From Firmicutes bacterium UBA4874 (GTDB lineage Bacteria; Bacillota; Clostridia; Caldicoprobacterales; DTU083): DNA of 21,698 nucleotides. Below the pieces are notes generated by a model. It saw nothing but the letters and a program-made list of their open reading frames with translations, ran no database searches and was not told the origin of the DNA. Made by a program: the position numbers and the translations under genes. Location: positions 1-21,698 of the forward strand of contig DHDO01000095.1 in NCBI GenBank assembly GCA_002399435.1, in the 5' to 3' direction. Of this stretch, positions 1-7,410 are shown one piece after another; the stretch's first letter is position 1; each line of letters opens with the position of its first letter.

Positions 1-194
1 TTTGGGGATTTCAGGGAGTTTACCACCATAAGGATAAAAGGATACAAAAAAACGAATGCCAGGTCAAAAAGTAATATATATATTGCCAAACGAAGAATCA
101 GGTCTGCCCATCGTCTGACGCTGGCAACCCTGCGTACCACTTTTTTTCCTTTCCTCCCGATTGCTGCTGCAGGTGAGATCACCTTTCCGATCAT
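1..194 (-). CDS. MalG-type carbohydrate ABC transporter permease, N-terminal part (cut by window edge)
   Basis: An open frame begins at the ATG at 194 and runs off the window after 64 codons, so the 3' part is missing. The translation starts MIGKVISPAAAIGRKGKK. It continues with a basic stretch (RKGKKVVRRVASVRR) and then a hydrophobic first membrane helix ending in LYPFILMVVNSLKSP. A basic N-terminus followed by a helix and a (Y)PF..M..NS.K motif is the usual start of MalG-family permeases. It begins 23 bases after the stop of the MalF-type permease at 218-1087, the expected order for a heterodimeric pair. AAAGGA lies about 13 bases upstream of the ATG, a long but acceptable spacing. The EAA loop and later helices are outside the window, so the family call rests on this segment and on gene order. 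Confidence 0.75.
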   Translation of the reverse strand, partial: MIGKVISPAAAIGRKGKKVVRRVASVRRWADLILRLAIYILLFDLAFVFLYPFILMVVNSLKSP

Positions 195-217
195 GGAACA
201 TGCACCATCCTTTCCGT

Positions 218-1087
218 TTATTTTTTGGATGTATCATATACCTTGTTCCGCATCATGAAGTATACAATTCCGCAAACAAACAATACAAATATAAAATAAA
301 GCCAGCTGATTGCCGCCGAGTACTCAAACTGGGACTTTGTAAATCCGATATCCAGCACATAATCCACGATAGGATTGCTTGTGTCCGTAAAGGAATCGAT
401 AATGGTATAAATCACATTCAGCAGGATAACGGGTGAAATCATGGGAAGGGTGATCTTCCAGAACATTTCCCATTCTGTGGCAGAATCTACCCTTGCCGCC
501 TCATACAGGGAACTTGAAATGCCCTGCAGGCCGGCCAGGAACAGGATGATCTGTACGCCGGATTTCCAGAGAACATAAGTGATTCGATTGAGAAATCCAG
601 ACAATACGCTTACGACAACGGGATCCAGATATCTCATAAACTCTTCCGGTATGGCAATTCCCCGTGCCATCTCCATAGCCGGTCCTTCGGCATTGATCCC
701 CAGCAATTGCTCCATGACATAACCGGTGCCAAGCAATACCGGAAGGAAAAATGCCCCCCGGAAAAATCCCCTGAACCTAATTTTCTTGTTGACGAGAATG
801 GCAATCAAAAGGGAAAATACAACAATCATGATGGTGTTGACAAAGGTATCCTTTACAACCGTTCCAAACATGGGAAGAAAAGTAACATCCCACAGGAAAG
901 CCTTGGCATAATTATCAAGTCCTATCCATTTCATATGAAAGCCGGCATATTTGGTGATCTTGCTGAAGCTCAGGCGCAAGGACTGTATGAAGGGAAGAAG
1001 AAAGAACAATACCAGTCCAACGAGCCAGGGCGAGATAAACAGATACCCTTTGACCTTTTTCCTTTGCGTGATCGTCAGCTTTTTCAT
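218..1087 (-). CDS. MalF-type sugar ABC transporter permease (second pair)
   Basis: This 289-residue integral membrane protein has about six hydrophobic segments, beginning at residues 13-34 (YLFISPWLVGLVLFFLLPF). It shows the permease signature LAGLQGISSSLYEAARVDSATEWEMFWKITLP at about 184-214, which is the EAA loop that docks on the ATPase. It would form one half of the membrane channel for a sugar importer, with the MalG-type gene that follows. The start ATG overlaps the stop of the DUF5696 gene by four bases (ATGA), so the two are probably translationally coupled; GGGGG lies 10 bases upstream. One oddity is that the normally invariant glycine of the EAA loop (D-G-A) is serine here (D201-S202-A203), unlike in the two other permeases of this locus. 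The substrate is unknown. Confidence 0.9.
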   Translation of the reverse strand: MKKLTITQRKKVKGYLFISPWLVGLVLFFLLPFIQSLRLSFSKITKYAGFHMKWIGLDNYAKAFLWDVTFLPMFGTVVKDTFVNTIMIVVFSLLIAILVNKKIRFRGFFRGAFFLPVLLGTGYVMEQLLGINAEGPAMEMARGIAIPEEFMRYLDPVVVSVLSGFLNRITYVLWKSGVQIILFLAGLQGISSSLYEAARVDSATEWEMFWKITLPMISPVILLNVIYTIIDSFTDTSNPIVDYVLDIGFTKSQFEYSAAISWLYFIFVLFVCGIVYFMMRNKVYDTSKK

Positions 1088-3285
1088 CTTTTGTTTGCCC
1101 CCTTTCCCACTACCAGATAATCCAGCCCGGGAATATTCCTTCCATCCGCCTGGACGGCCTCATCGCTGTAGTTCACATAAACCTGAGAACCATCTTCATA
1201 AGTAACCTTAAATACATCCTTTCGGATCTTTTCATGCCTTATCATCGTCTGATGCCAAATGTCGCCCAATCTGTCATTGAATTCCCGGGATACCTCCACA
1301 ATGGTATTCTCCCAATCCTTATAATAGGAAGAAAACAGTTTATTGTAATCTGTGTTCTTCAGCACATTGGATTTCTGATATGTCAGTTCAAAATAGGGGA
1401 GAAAGCCATATTCCACCCACTTCAATTTCTCTCTTGGAAAATCATAAGCCAGATTTCCAGGCTGGATCGGCGTATAGGAAAGGCTTCCATGTACCACCAT
1501 CTGAAAAAATGGAATGGATTCACTGGTAATAAACAAGCCGTTTCCTTCCGTAGGAATCCGATACAACCGGCTGGCTTTGTCCAGGACATATTGATTGCCG
1601 CCCTGCACGGCAACGCTGCCATATTTCTGCTTCGCTTCCCCCAGCATTGCCCGGTCGCATGCCGCCGCCTGCTCTCTGGTGACAGGATGATTCTTATTGT
1701 AATCATAATACAGCTGAGAGCCCAGAACATCAAAATTCAGCCCGCTGATGGAATAGCCTTTCATATGAGGCAAAAAACTCTTCGCCAGTTTGTTTTGCGC
1801 GGCAAGTGGATTCACCAGATACCGGTTTTGATCCGCATCGGTCACCACCATGCCATTTGCCTGATAAAGGGTATCCTTCCTTGGCGTATACCCCCTGCAC
1901 TTGCCGGTAATGTCCGCAAGATTGGCCTGCAGATACAATCGAATACCCCTGTCCGACGTATACTTGCTCAGGTTCTTCAGCCCTTTCTCTCCTCCCAGGT
2001 GGCGATCCGGTGTTGGCGGAAGATGATAACCTCCATACCCGCCTCTCTGCCAGCCAATCAAATGGGCATCCATACCGGCGATCCCTTTTTGCAGCATCTG
2101 ATCCAGAATCCTTTGTACCTGTTCATAAGTTGTAGCGGAAATGAACCGGTCAAACAAAATCCGGTTTTCTGTAATTCCCATAAAAAAGTCCAGTCCCACC
2201 GGGATCGGCTCTGCGGCATCCACATCACTTCGCCGATCTGCCAGCTTCTTATTGCGAATCAAATAGTCCCGATAGCAATTGGCCATTCCACTGTAATTCG
2301 CTTCTTCCCCGCTTAAAAACAGGTACTGCACTTCCCGGTCTGTTTTTATCAGGTGATTTTCAATTTTATATAGAATTTTCTCATCGCTCCGTGGATCCTT
2401 GTAAAGCCTTCTGTATACGAATTCAGGAGATATCCGGTTCCAGTCCGTGATGTAACCGCTGGGATACAGGTTTATGCGGGCATCCGTATCCCCCTGACTC
2501 AGCACGGCCAGGAAAGCGTTGTTCTCCTGCCGGATTCCAAATACAGGGAGCATCACATCGTTTTCCTTTTCCAATTCACGAAAGTCCATTTGATCCGTTC
2601 CATATACGTCAAAGGAATATTTTGAGACATCCCTCGGCTTTTTATCAAAATACAGCAATGCGCCGCTGCCGTCCGGATAAAACAGATAACCGTCCTTCCC
2701 AATCCTGGAAGCACCGAAAAAAGGCAGGGCTTCTATACTGACCAGTCCCCATTCTCCATCTTCCCTGATTTTATCCGCAGGAACATAAAAAACAAGCGAG
2801 CCATGTTTCACCATAATGTCAACCGACAGGGAAATCCCCAGCTTTCTGAAATCATAGGTCAGGGAAATTCCATTTTTCCTGTCCACACAATCCACTTTGG
2901 AGTCTTCTGATACACTATTGGTTTCAATAACCTGGCCTTTGTTATTCTTTAGGTTGGAATACGAGAAATTGAACAGAGCCTGCATGTTCTCCATTATTTT
3001 TTTTGGATATTTCGCATCCTCGGGCAAACCAACCGCACAGGGGGACCCCCAGACAAATTCATTGCTTTTGTCAGCCACAGCAATCAAACCATTCTTCTTG
3101 TTGAAGTATAGTTCGATATCTCCTGATTTCCCCACCTGTCTGAAATCCTGCCCTTCTCCCGATCCGGAACGAAAAGGTTCCCATATCTTTTCCGATTCCG
3201 CTTCTGCCCGGGCCCTGGGGGGACACCAACCAATTCCAGAGGCAATGATACAACACAGCAAAAACGCCAGCAGCCTTTTTCTCAT
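1084..3285 (-). CDS. Secreted DUF5696 protein, TIM-barrel glycosidase-like
   Basis: This protein has about 733 residues. MRKRLLAFLLCCIIASGIG is a signal peptide, and a likely cleavage site follows at ARAEA, so the protein acts outside the membrane. A beta-rich N-terminal region (about residues 30-320) is followed by a region with TIM-barrel features: VGLDFFMGITENRILFDRF near 363-381 and DAHLIGWQRGGYGG near 406-419. Together with a long C-terminal part, this layout matches DUF5696, a family found beside sugar ABC transporters of Bacillota. I infer glycoside binding or hydrolysis, but I cannot point to proven catalytic residues. An in-frame ATG at 3294 overlaps the YIP1 stop as ATGA but sits only two bases from GGAGG. 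The ATG at 3285 has an 11-base spacing and is preferred. A still longer frame from 3351 would run through the YIP1 coding region. The 3' end overlaps the next permease by four bases. Confidence 0.82.
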   Translation of the reverse strand: MRKRLLAFLLCCIIASGIGWCPPRARAEAESEKIWEPFRSGSGEGQDFRQVGKSGDIELYFNKKNGLIAVADKSNEFVWGSPCAVGLPEDAKYPKKIMENMQALFNFSYSNLKNNKGQVIETNSVSEDSKVDCVDRKNGISLTYDFRKLGISLSVDIMVKHGSLVFYVPADKIREDGEWGLVSIEALPFFGASRIGKDGYLFYPDGSGALLYFDKKPRDVSKYSFDVYGTDQMDFRELEKENDVMLPVFGIRQENNAFLAVLSQGDTDARINLYPSGYITDWNRISPEFVYRRLYKDPRSDEKILYKIENHLIKTDREVQYLFLSGEEANYSGMANCYRDYLIRNKKLADRRSDVDAAEPIPVGLDFFMGITENRILFDRFISATTYEQVQRILDQMLQKGIAGMDAHLIGWQRGGYGGYHLPPTPDRHLGGEKGLKNLSKYTSDRGIRLYLQANLADITGKCRGYTPRKDTLYQANGMVVTDADQNRYLVNPLAAQNKLAKSFLPHMKGYSISGLNFDVLGSQLYYDYNKNHPVTREQAAACDRAMLGEAKQKYGSVAVQGGNQYVLDKASRLYRIPTEGNGLFITSESIPFFQMVVHGSLSYTPIQPGNLAYDFPREKLKWVEYGFLPYFELTYQKSNVLKNTDYNKLFSSYYKDWENTIVEVSREFNDRLGDIWHQTMIRHEKIRKDVFKVTYEDGSQVYVNYSDEAVQADGRNIPGLDYLVVGKGANKR

Positions 3286-3290
3286 ATTTT

Positions 3291-3926
3291 TCATTTCCTC
3301 CCCAACCACAAAAGCCTCAGTTCCAATTGCAAATCCTTCAGAAAGCTCCATAGGTTATTCGTCAGTACGTAAAACAAAACAGCTATGGCCCAGATCAGTA
3401 TCATGGTGCACAATACCAGAAGGAACACACCAATTGCTTTTCCAAAAGTATAATCGTTCATTTCCTTCAGGCTAAGGAAATAAAGGAACACAATCCAGAC
3501 CCACATAAAGGTAAATACAAAGGAATACACCCCTGCCTCACTAGTACTCATCACGTTGGACAAAAGCGACATGGGAATCGTAAAAATCAGGTAAGGCGTC
3601 AGGGAATAGGCAGACGAGACCAGGACCTCACAGAGTGTCGTTTCCCCATCCATTATGCTTGTTACCCCGTAATATGCCATCCCCCAGGTAAAGAAGGGAA
3701 CCAGTATCTTCGCGATCTCCACAATCAGATTGGCACGATCCGGACGAATCGATGCCAGCGGTGCATGAGTCCAATAGATGGAACCAATGCGCGACAAAAT
3801 AACAAGCAGTAACAGAACCGCAGTTTCCATATAGGACTGCCATTTTCCCTTATCTTCCAGTATCGATTCAAAGGAAACAATCGGGTGCATCAGTGTCGCC
3901 AGACCTGTACTCAATATTTTCATCAT
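3291..3926 (-). CDS. YIP1-family-like integral membrane protein
   Basis: This protein of about 211 residues starts MMKILSTGLATLMHPIVSFESI. A short HP..SFE amphipathic entry is followed by about five hydrophobic segments (LLLLVILSRIGSIYW, AKILVPFFTWGMAYYGV, LTPYLIFTIPMSLLSNV, FVFTFMWVWIVFLYFLSL, IGVFLLVLCTMILIWAIAVLFYV). This is the pattern of bacterial YIP1-domain proteins, whose molecular role is not established. The start ATG overlaps the stop of the NHL gene (ATGA at 3923-3926), with a G-rich GGGTGGGG just upstream. An ATG at 3944 is also in frame but has no ribosome binding site. Its place between an exported NHL-TPR protein and an exported DUF5696 protein suggests a membrane partner for one or both. 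That is inference from context only. Confidence 0.75.
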   Translation of the reverse strand: MMKILSTGLATLMHPIVSFESILEDKGKWQSYMETAVLLLLVILSRIGSIYWTHAPLASIRPDRANLIVEIAKILVPFFTWGMAYYGVTSIMDGETTLCEVLVSSAYSLTPYLIFTIPMSLLSNVMSTSEAGVYSFVFTFMWVWIVFLYFLSLKEMNDYTFGKAIGVFLLVLCTMILIWAIAVLFYVLTNNLWSFLKDLQLELRLLWLGRK

Positions 3927-5377
3927 CCAACCCCACCCTGCCATTTTGTATATTTATCCACCAGAGTACGCGTCACCTGTCTGGATTTCTTTATGGCAAA
4001 CCAGCAAGCCGTCACAATAACAGTAATGCCCAACAAAATCAGCCCAAACTTTGTACGGACGAAGTCCATGCGGTATTCATCAAAGGCAGCAGAATAGCCT
4101 TTCATCTCACCCGCTTCCTTATACTCTTCCATCGCTTCCGCCCATTTTTTCTCCTTCATCAGGGCTTTGCCAATTCCTTTATGTGCCAGACTATAGTTGG
4201 CATCGATCTTCAGGACATCCGACCACAATACTTTGGCCTGGTCGTATTTCCCTTCGTTATGATGATGGATGGCATCCTGTACGGTACGAATAAATTGGGT
4301 GGGCTGAAACACCTGTATATTGTTCCGGTCATAATCCAGAATATAGATGGCTCCATCTCCGTCCACGGCAATGGAGGACGCCACTTTGAACTGCCCCAGC
4401 TTGTTTCCTGCCCCGCCAAAAACCGTGGTCATATTTCCTTCCCTGTCAAACTGATACACTTTGCCGGTCTTTTGCTCCAAAGCATTGACCATCCCATTGT
4501 GATCCACAGCGATATCCACAAAATACGGAACAATCCGGTTTCCCGTCTCATCTGTCGTCTCCCCATAGGCTCCCTGCCGAAAGGTATCCTTGCCAACGGA
4601 ATTCAGCGCAATGATCTGATTGGAAGGGGTATTTACGGAAGTCGCAAAGATGGTGCCGTCATTTGCTATCGTAAGGTTGGAATAGCTGGGAGGCATATCC
4701 CTTGATATCCTTCCCCGTTGTTTCTCTGTGGCAAACATTCTGACAAACGCCCGTTTCAGATCAAAACCAATTTCAATGGACCCCACATATCCACGAAAGT
4801 CGTTATTGGCATCAATCGTCATAATGGAATGTCCTTTTGTCGTATAAAGGTACCCGGTGGAACTCACACATACATTGGCCGGTTCGAACACAAATTCTTT
4901 CCCCAAAAGCGAAGATTCTAAGTTTCCAAACTCTTCAACCACCCTGCCTTCCGGAGAAAGATGCACGATCCTGTGATTTCCTTTATCCGCCACGTACAGA
5001 TCCCCGTCTGCGTCGACAAAAAGTCCCATAGGCTGATGAAAGGGTTTCTCCGGAGTACCGGTATAAACATCCAGAACATGGCCGTCTTTTTCTGATTTTA
5101 TAATCCGGTTGTTCCCGGTATCGGATATATACAGCAGTCCCTGATGGTCTATGTACAGGGAGCAGCCCTGATTCAGGGGCTTCCCATCCACCTCATAAGT
5201 CAGGACGTCCGCCACACTATAGGTCAGGGGAATGGAAACTCTTCTTCCGGTGTCCGGGTCGATAACATAGTCATACCCAGCTGCCTCCGCTGTTTCCACT
5301 ATTGGAAGACACAAGATCAGGAATCCAATTGTAATGGTTACGATCCTGTAAAACTGTTTCATGACTTTTCCACGCAT
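3923..5377 (-). CDS. Exported NHL-repeat beta-propeller with TPR and C-terminal membrane anchor
   Basis: This protein has 484 residues. Residues 8-33 form a signal peptide ending ETAEAA. NHL repeats follow, including GLLYISDTGNNRIIK (80-94), DLYVADKGNHRIVHLSPEG (126-144) and AIYILDYDRNNIQVF (343-357), with weaker blades between. Residues about 363-427 read as two TPR-like helical hairpins (NEGKYDQAKVLWSDVLKID; KWAEAMEEYKEA). A membrane helix sits near 444-463, with a short basic cytoplasmic tail. The predicted topology is an extracellular propeller and TPR held on the membrane by one C-terminal helix, suited to protein-protein or glycan contacts. The ATG at 5377 lies six bases after the preceding permease stop, but AAAGGG abuts it. 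The ATG at 5362 (MKQFYRIVTI) is an alternative start. The 3' end overlaps the YIP1 gene by four bases. Confidence 0.88.
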   Translation of the reverse strand: MRGKVMKQFYRIVTITIGFLILCLPIVETAEAAGYDYVIDPDTGRRVSIPLTYSVADVLTYEVDGKPLNQGCSLYIDHQGLLYISDTGNNRIIKSEKDGHVLDVYTGTPEKPFHQPMGLFVDADGDLYVADKGNHRIVHLSPEGRVVEEFGNLESSLLGKEFVFEPANVCVSSTGYLYTTKGHSIMTIDANNDFRGYVGSIEIGFDLKRAFVRMFATEKQRGRISRDMPPSYSNLTIANDGTIFATSVNTPSNQIIALNSVGKDTFRQGAYGETTDETGNRIVPYFVDIAVDHNGMVNALEQKTGKVYQFDREGNMTTVFGGAGNKLGQFKVASSIAVDGDGAIYILDYDRNNIQVFQPTQFIRTVQDAIHHHNEGKYDQAKVLWSDVLKIDANYSLAHKGIGKALMKEKKWAEAMEEYKEAGEMKGYSAAFDEYRMDFVRTKFGLILLGITVIVTACWFAIKKSRQVTRTLVDKYTKWQGGVG

Positions 5378-5383
5378 CCCTTT

Positions 5384-6301
5384 TCACGATTTTATTCCGG
5401 AATAGGCCATTGTTTCAATGACTCCCGACTGCATAATTAAAAATACAATTATAGTGGGAATAATGGTCACAAGGGAAGCGGCTGCCACCGCTCCTGCCCT
5501 GGCCAGGTCTGTCGTGCCTCCGCTAATCGTCTGGATCGCCAGCGTCACGGTCTTCATTGCCTCACTGGTGGTATATATCAGGGGTGAGAAATAATCATTC
5601 CAGCTTGACTGGAAGGCGAAAACAATTAAGGTGAAAACAGCCGGCTTCAGCAGTGGAAGAATAATCTTCCAGTAAATTGTAAATGGCTTGGCTCCGTCAA
5701 TTTTTGCAGACTCGATCAGCTCATTCGGAGTCTGCTCAATAAACTGTTTCATAAGGAACAGATTATAAGCCACTGCCAGTTTGGGAATGATCAGGGAGGC
5801 ATAGGTATTGATTAAATGAAGATTGTTTACCACCAAATAGGAAGGTATTTGTGTTACCGCTGTTGGAAACATCAGGGCGGCCACCACCAGGTTGAAAATA
5901 AAGTCCGCACAGGGTGGCTTGTATTTTACCAGACCAAACGCACCCATGCTGGATACCATTACCGTTCCAAGTACGGTCAGTACAGAAACCAGCAAGCTGT
6001 TGTATAAATAGCGGGTAAACGGAACCTCTGTGGAGCTCAGTGCTGTAAAAAGACTGGAAAAATTCTCGAAGGTTGGCCTCATCGCAAGAAATTTGGGAGG
6101 AAAGATATACAATTCATCCAGTGGCTTAAAAGCAGTACTCGCCAGATAAACAAGAGGCAGCGAGGTAAACAGAATCAACAAAATCATGAAAATGTGGGTC
6201 ACGACTCTGCCAGGACTGATTCTCCGGATTCTGTGCCGGAGACTCGCTTTCCATCTGGCATATATTCTTTGTTTTACACCGATTCCTTGAATACTCACCA
6301 T
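5384..6301 (-). CDS. MalG-type carbohydrate ABC transporter permease (first pair)
   Basis: This protein has 305 residues and about six membrane helices. The N-terminus is strongly basic. It is followed by HIFMILLILFTSLPLVYLASTAFKPLDEL, the typical MalG start, and by the EAA loop PNELIESAKIDGAKPFTIYWKIILP at about 192-216, with its conserved glycine at 203. The protein ends AYSGIKS, close to the GxxKG/GIKS end common in this family. It forms the inner-membrane channel with the MalF-type product of 6324-7280, whose stop lies 22 bases upstream. GGGGGAG is three bases from the ATG at 6301, or six from a GTG at 6298, so the exact start could be one codon later. The NHL gene follows after six bases, showing that this gene and the accessory trio share a transcript. 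Confidence 0.93.
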   Translation of the reverse strand: MVSIQGIGVKQRIYARWKASLRHRIRRISPGRVVTHIFMILLILFTSLPLVYLASTAFKPLDELYIFPPKFLAMRPTFENFSSLFTALSSTEVPFTRYLYNSLLVSVLTVLGTVMVSSMGAFGLVKYKPPCADFIFNLVVAALMFPTAVTQIPSYLVVNNLHLINTYASLIIPKLAVAYNLFLMKQFIEQTPNELIESAKIDGAKPFTIYWKIILPLLKPAVFTLIVFAFQSSWNDYFSPLIYTTSEAMKTVTLAIQTISGGTTDLARAGAVAAASLVTIIPTIIVFLIMQSGVIETMAYSGIKS

Positions 6302-6323
6302 TTTCTCCCCCTTGGAATGACGA

Positions 6324-7280
6324 TTAATAGGTATCCTTTGATGAAAAGACTTTCATACAGATACGTCCCAGCAGAAAAGTCAGGACAAACAAAAACACGG
6401 CAATGGTGGAAGCATAGCCCATTTCAAACCGAATAAATGCATAATCGTACAGATGGGCCACAATGGTATGCCCGGCATAGTTCGGACTCGGAAAACCGGC
6501 TATCGTTGTGGCAACAGCAAATACATTAAAGGAATTGACGATGGAATTCACCGCCCCGAAAAGGAGCTGAGGTTTCATCATAGGCAGCGTAATGTACCAT
6601 AATTTCTGAAATACATTTTTTACACCGTCCATATTGGCCGCATCATAAAGTTCCCCTGGCATATTCTGCAATCCGGCCAAAAAAACCAGGAACCCGGTCC
6701 CCATACTCATCCATATGGAGACAACCATAATAACCGGCATAATTGTTTTCGGATTGGAAGTCCACAAAATCGGTTCGGTAGCTGTAAGAAATCCCAGTTT
6801 AATCAAAAGATTATTGATCAGACCATATCGGTCCGGTGAAAAAATATAGAGCCATATAACCGACACAGCGACACTACTGGTAATGGATGGAGCGTAAAAA
6901 GCCAGACTGAGAAATTTCCGGGTTTTCAGTTCATTGATCGCCCAGGCTGCAAAAAAAGATGCAAAATATCCGATCGGACCGGTAATAAATGCAAAAATGA
7001 GCGTATTCTTTACTCCAATAAGGAAAACGTCATCCTCCAGAAATAGCAGCTTGTAATTATTCAGTCCAATCCACTCCGGAGGCTCCAGCATATTATAATA
7101 AGTAAAACTCAGTCCCAGCGATACAAAAAAGGGAACAATGACAAAAATCGTAAACAGGATAATGAAAGGCGCAAGGAACAGGTAACCTGTACCGTATTTT
7201 GCCCAATGAGCAGCAAACCGTCCTTTCTTTCCGGGATGCAGCTTTGGTTGAAATTCCGTCGCCTCATTTCTATCCGTCAT
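6324..7280 (-). CDS. MalF-type sugar ABC transporter permease (first pair)
   Basis: This protein has 318 residues from the ATG at 7280. A charged N-terminus (MTDRNEATEFQPKLHPGKK) precedes the first helix, YLFLAPFIILFTIFVIVPFF. The later helices carry the signature FLAGLQNMPGELYDAANMDGVKNVFQKLWYITLP, an EAA loop with its glycine at residue 219. It pairs with the MalG-type gene immediately downstream. The open frame extends upstream to a TTG at 7376, but that codon has no ribosome binding site and would add a 32-residue polar extension not usual for the family. GGAAGGA stands about 13 bases before the ATG at 7280, long but the best available. The 130-base gap to the preceding binding-protein gene shows no convincing terminator or promoter. 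Confidence 0.92.
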   Translation of the reverse strand: MTDRNEATEFQPKLHPGKKGRFAAHWAKYGTGYLFLAPFIILFTIFVIVPFFVSLGLSFTYYNMLEPPEWIGLNNYKLLFLEDDVFLIGVKNTLIFAFITGPIGYFASFFAAWAINELKTRKFLSLAFYAPSITSSVAVSVIWLYIFSPDRYGLINNLLIKLGFLTATEPILWTSNPKTIMPVIMVVSIWMSMGTGFLVFLAGLQNMPGELYDAANMDGVKNVFQKLWYITLPMMKPQLLFGAVNSIVNSFNVFAVATTIAGFPSPNYAGHTIVAHLYDYAFIRFEMGYASTIAVFLFVLTFLLGRICMKVFSSKDTY

Positions 7281-7410
7281 GTAAATAGACAATTCCTTCC
7301 ATCCTCTCCCTTGATACCATTCTTCAAATCCGGCTGCTTTCCCTCCGCTTTCCCCTTGAAGAAAAGCTATTTTCAAAGGTATTTTCCGGATTTTCCCTGT
7401 TCCGGGTTAC

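Noticed and set aside
1234..2316. A 360-codon open frame on the plus strand across the DUF5696 gene
   Set aside because: It lies antisense to a well-supported gene, has no recognizable domain and no convincing ribosome site. Long antisense frames are expected from the codon bias here. The same holds for the other plus-strand frames.
3286..3351. Longer start for the DUF5696 protein at 3351 or at the ATGA overlap at 3294
   Set aside because: The 3351 start puts 22 non-signal residues before the signal peptide and reads through the YIP1 gene. The 3294 start is only two bases from GGAGG. The ATG at 3285 has better spacing, though 3294 cannot be excluded.
7281..7376. N-terminal extension of the MalF-type permease from TTG 7376
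   Set aside because: There is no ribosome site, and the added polar 32 residues are unlike the start of family members. ATG 7280 gives the normal N-terminus.
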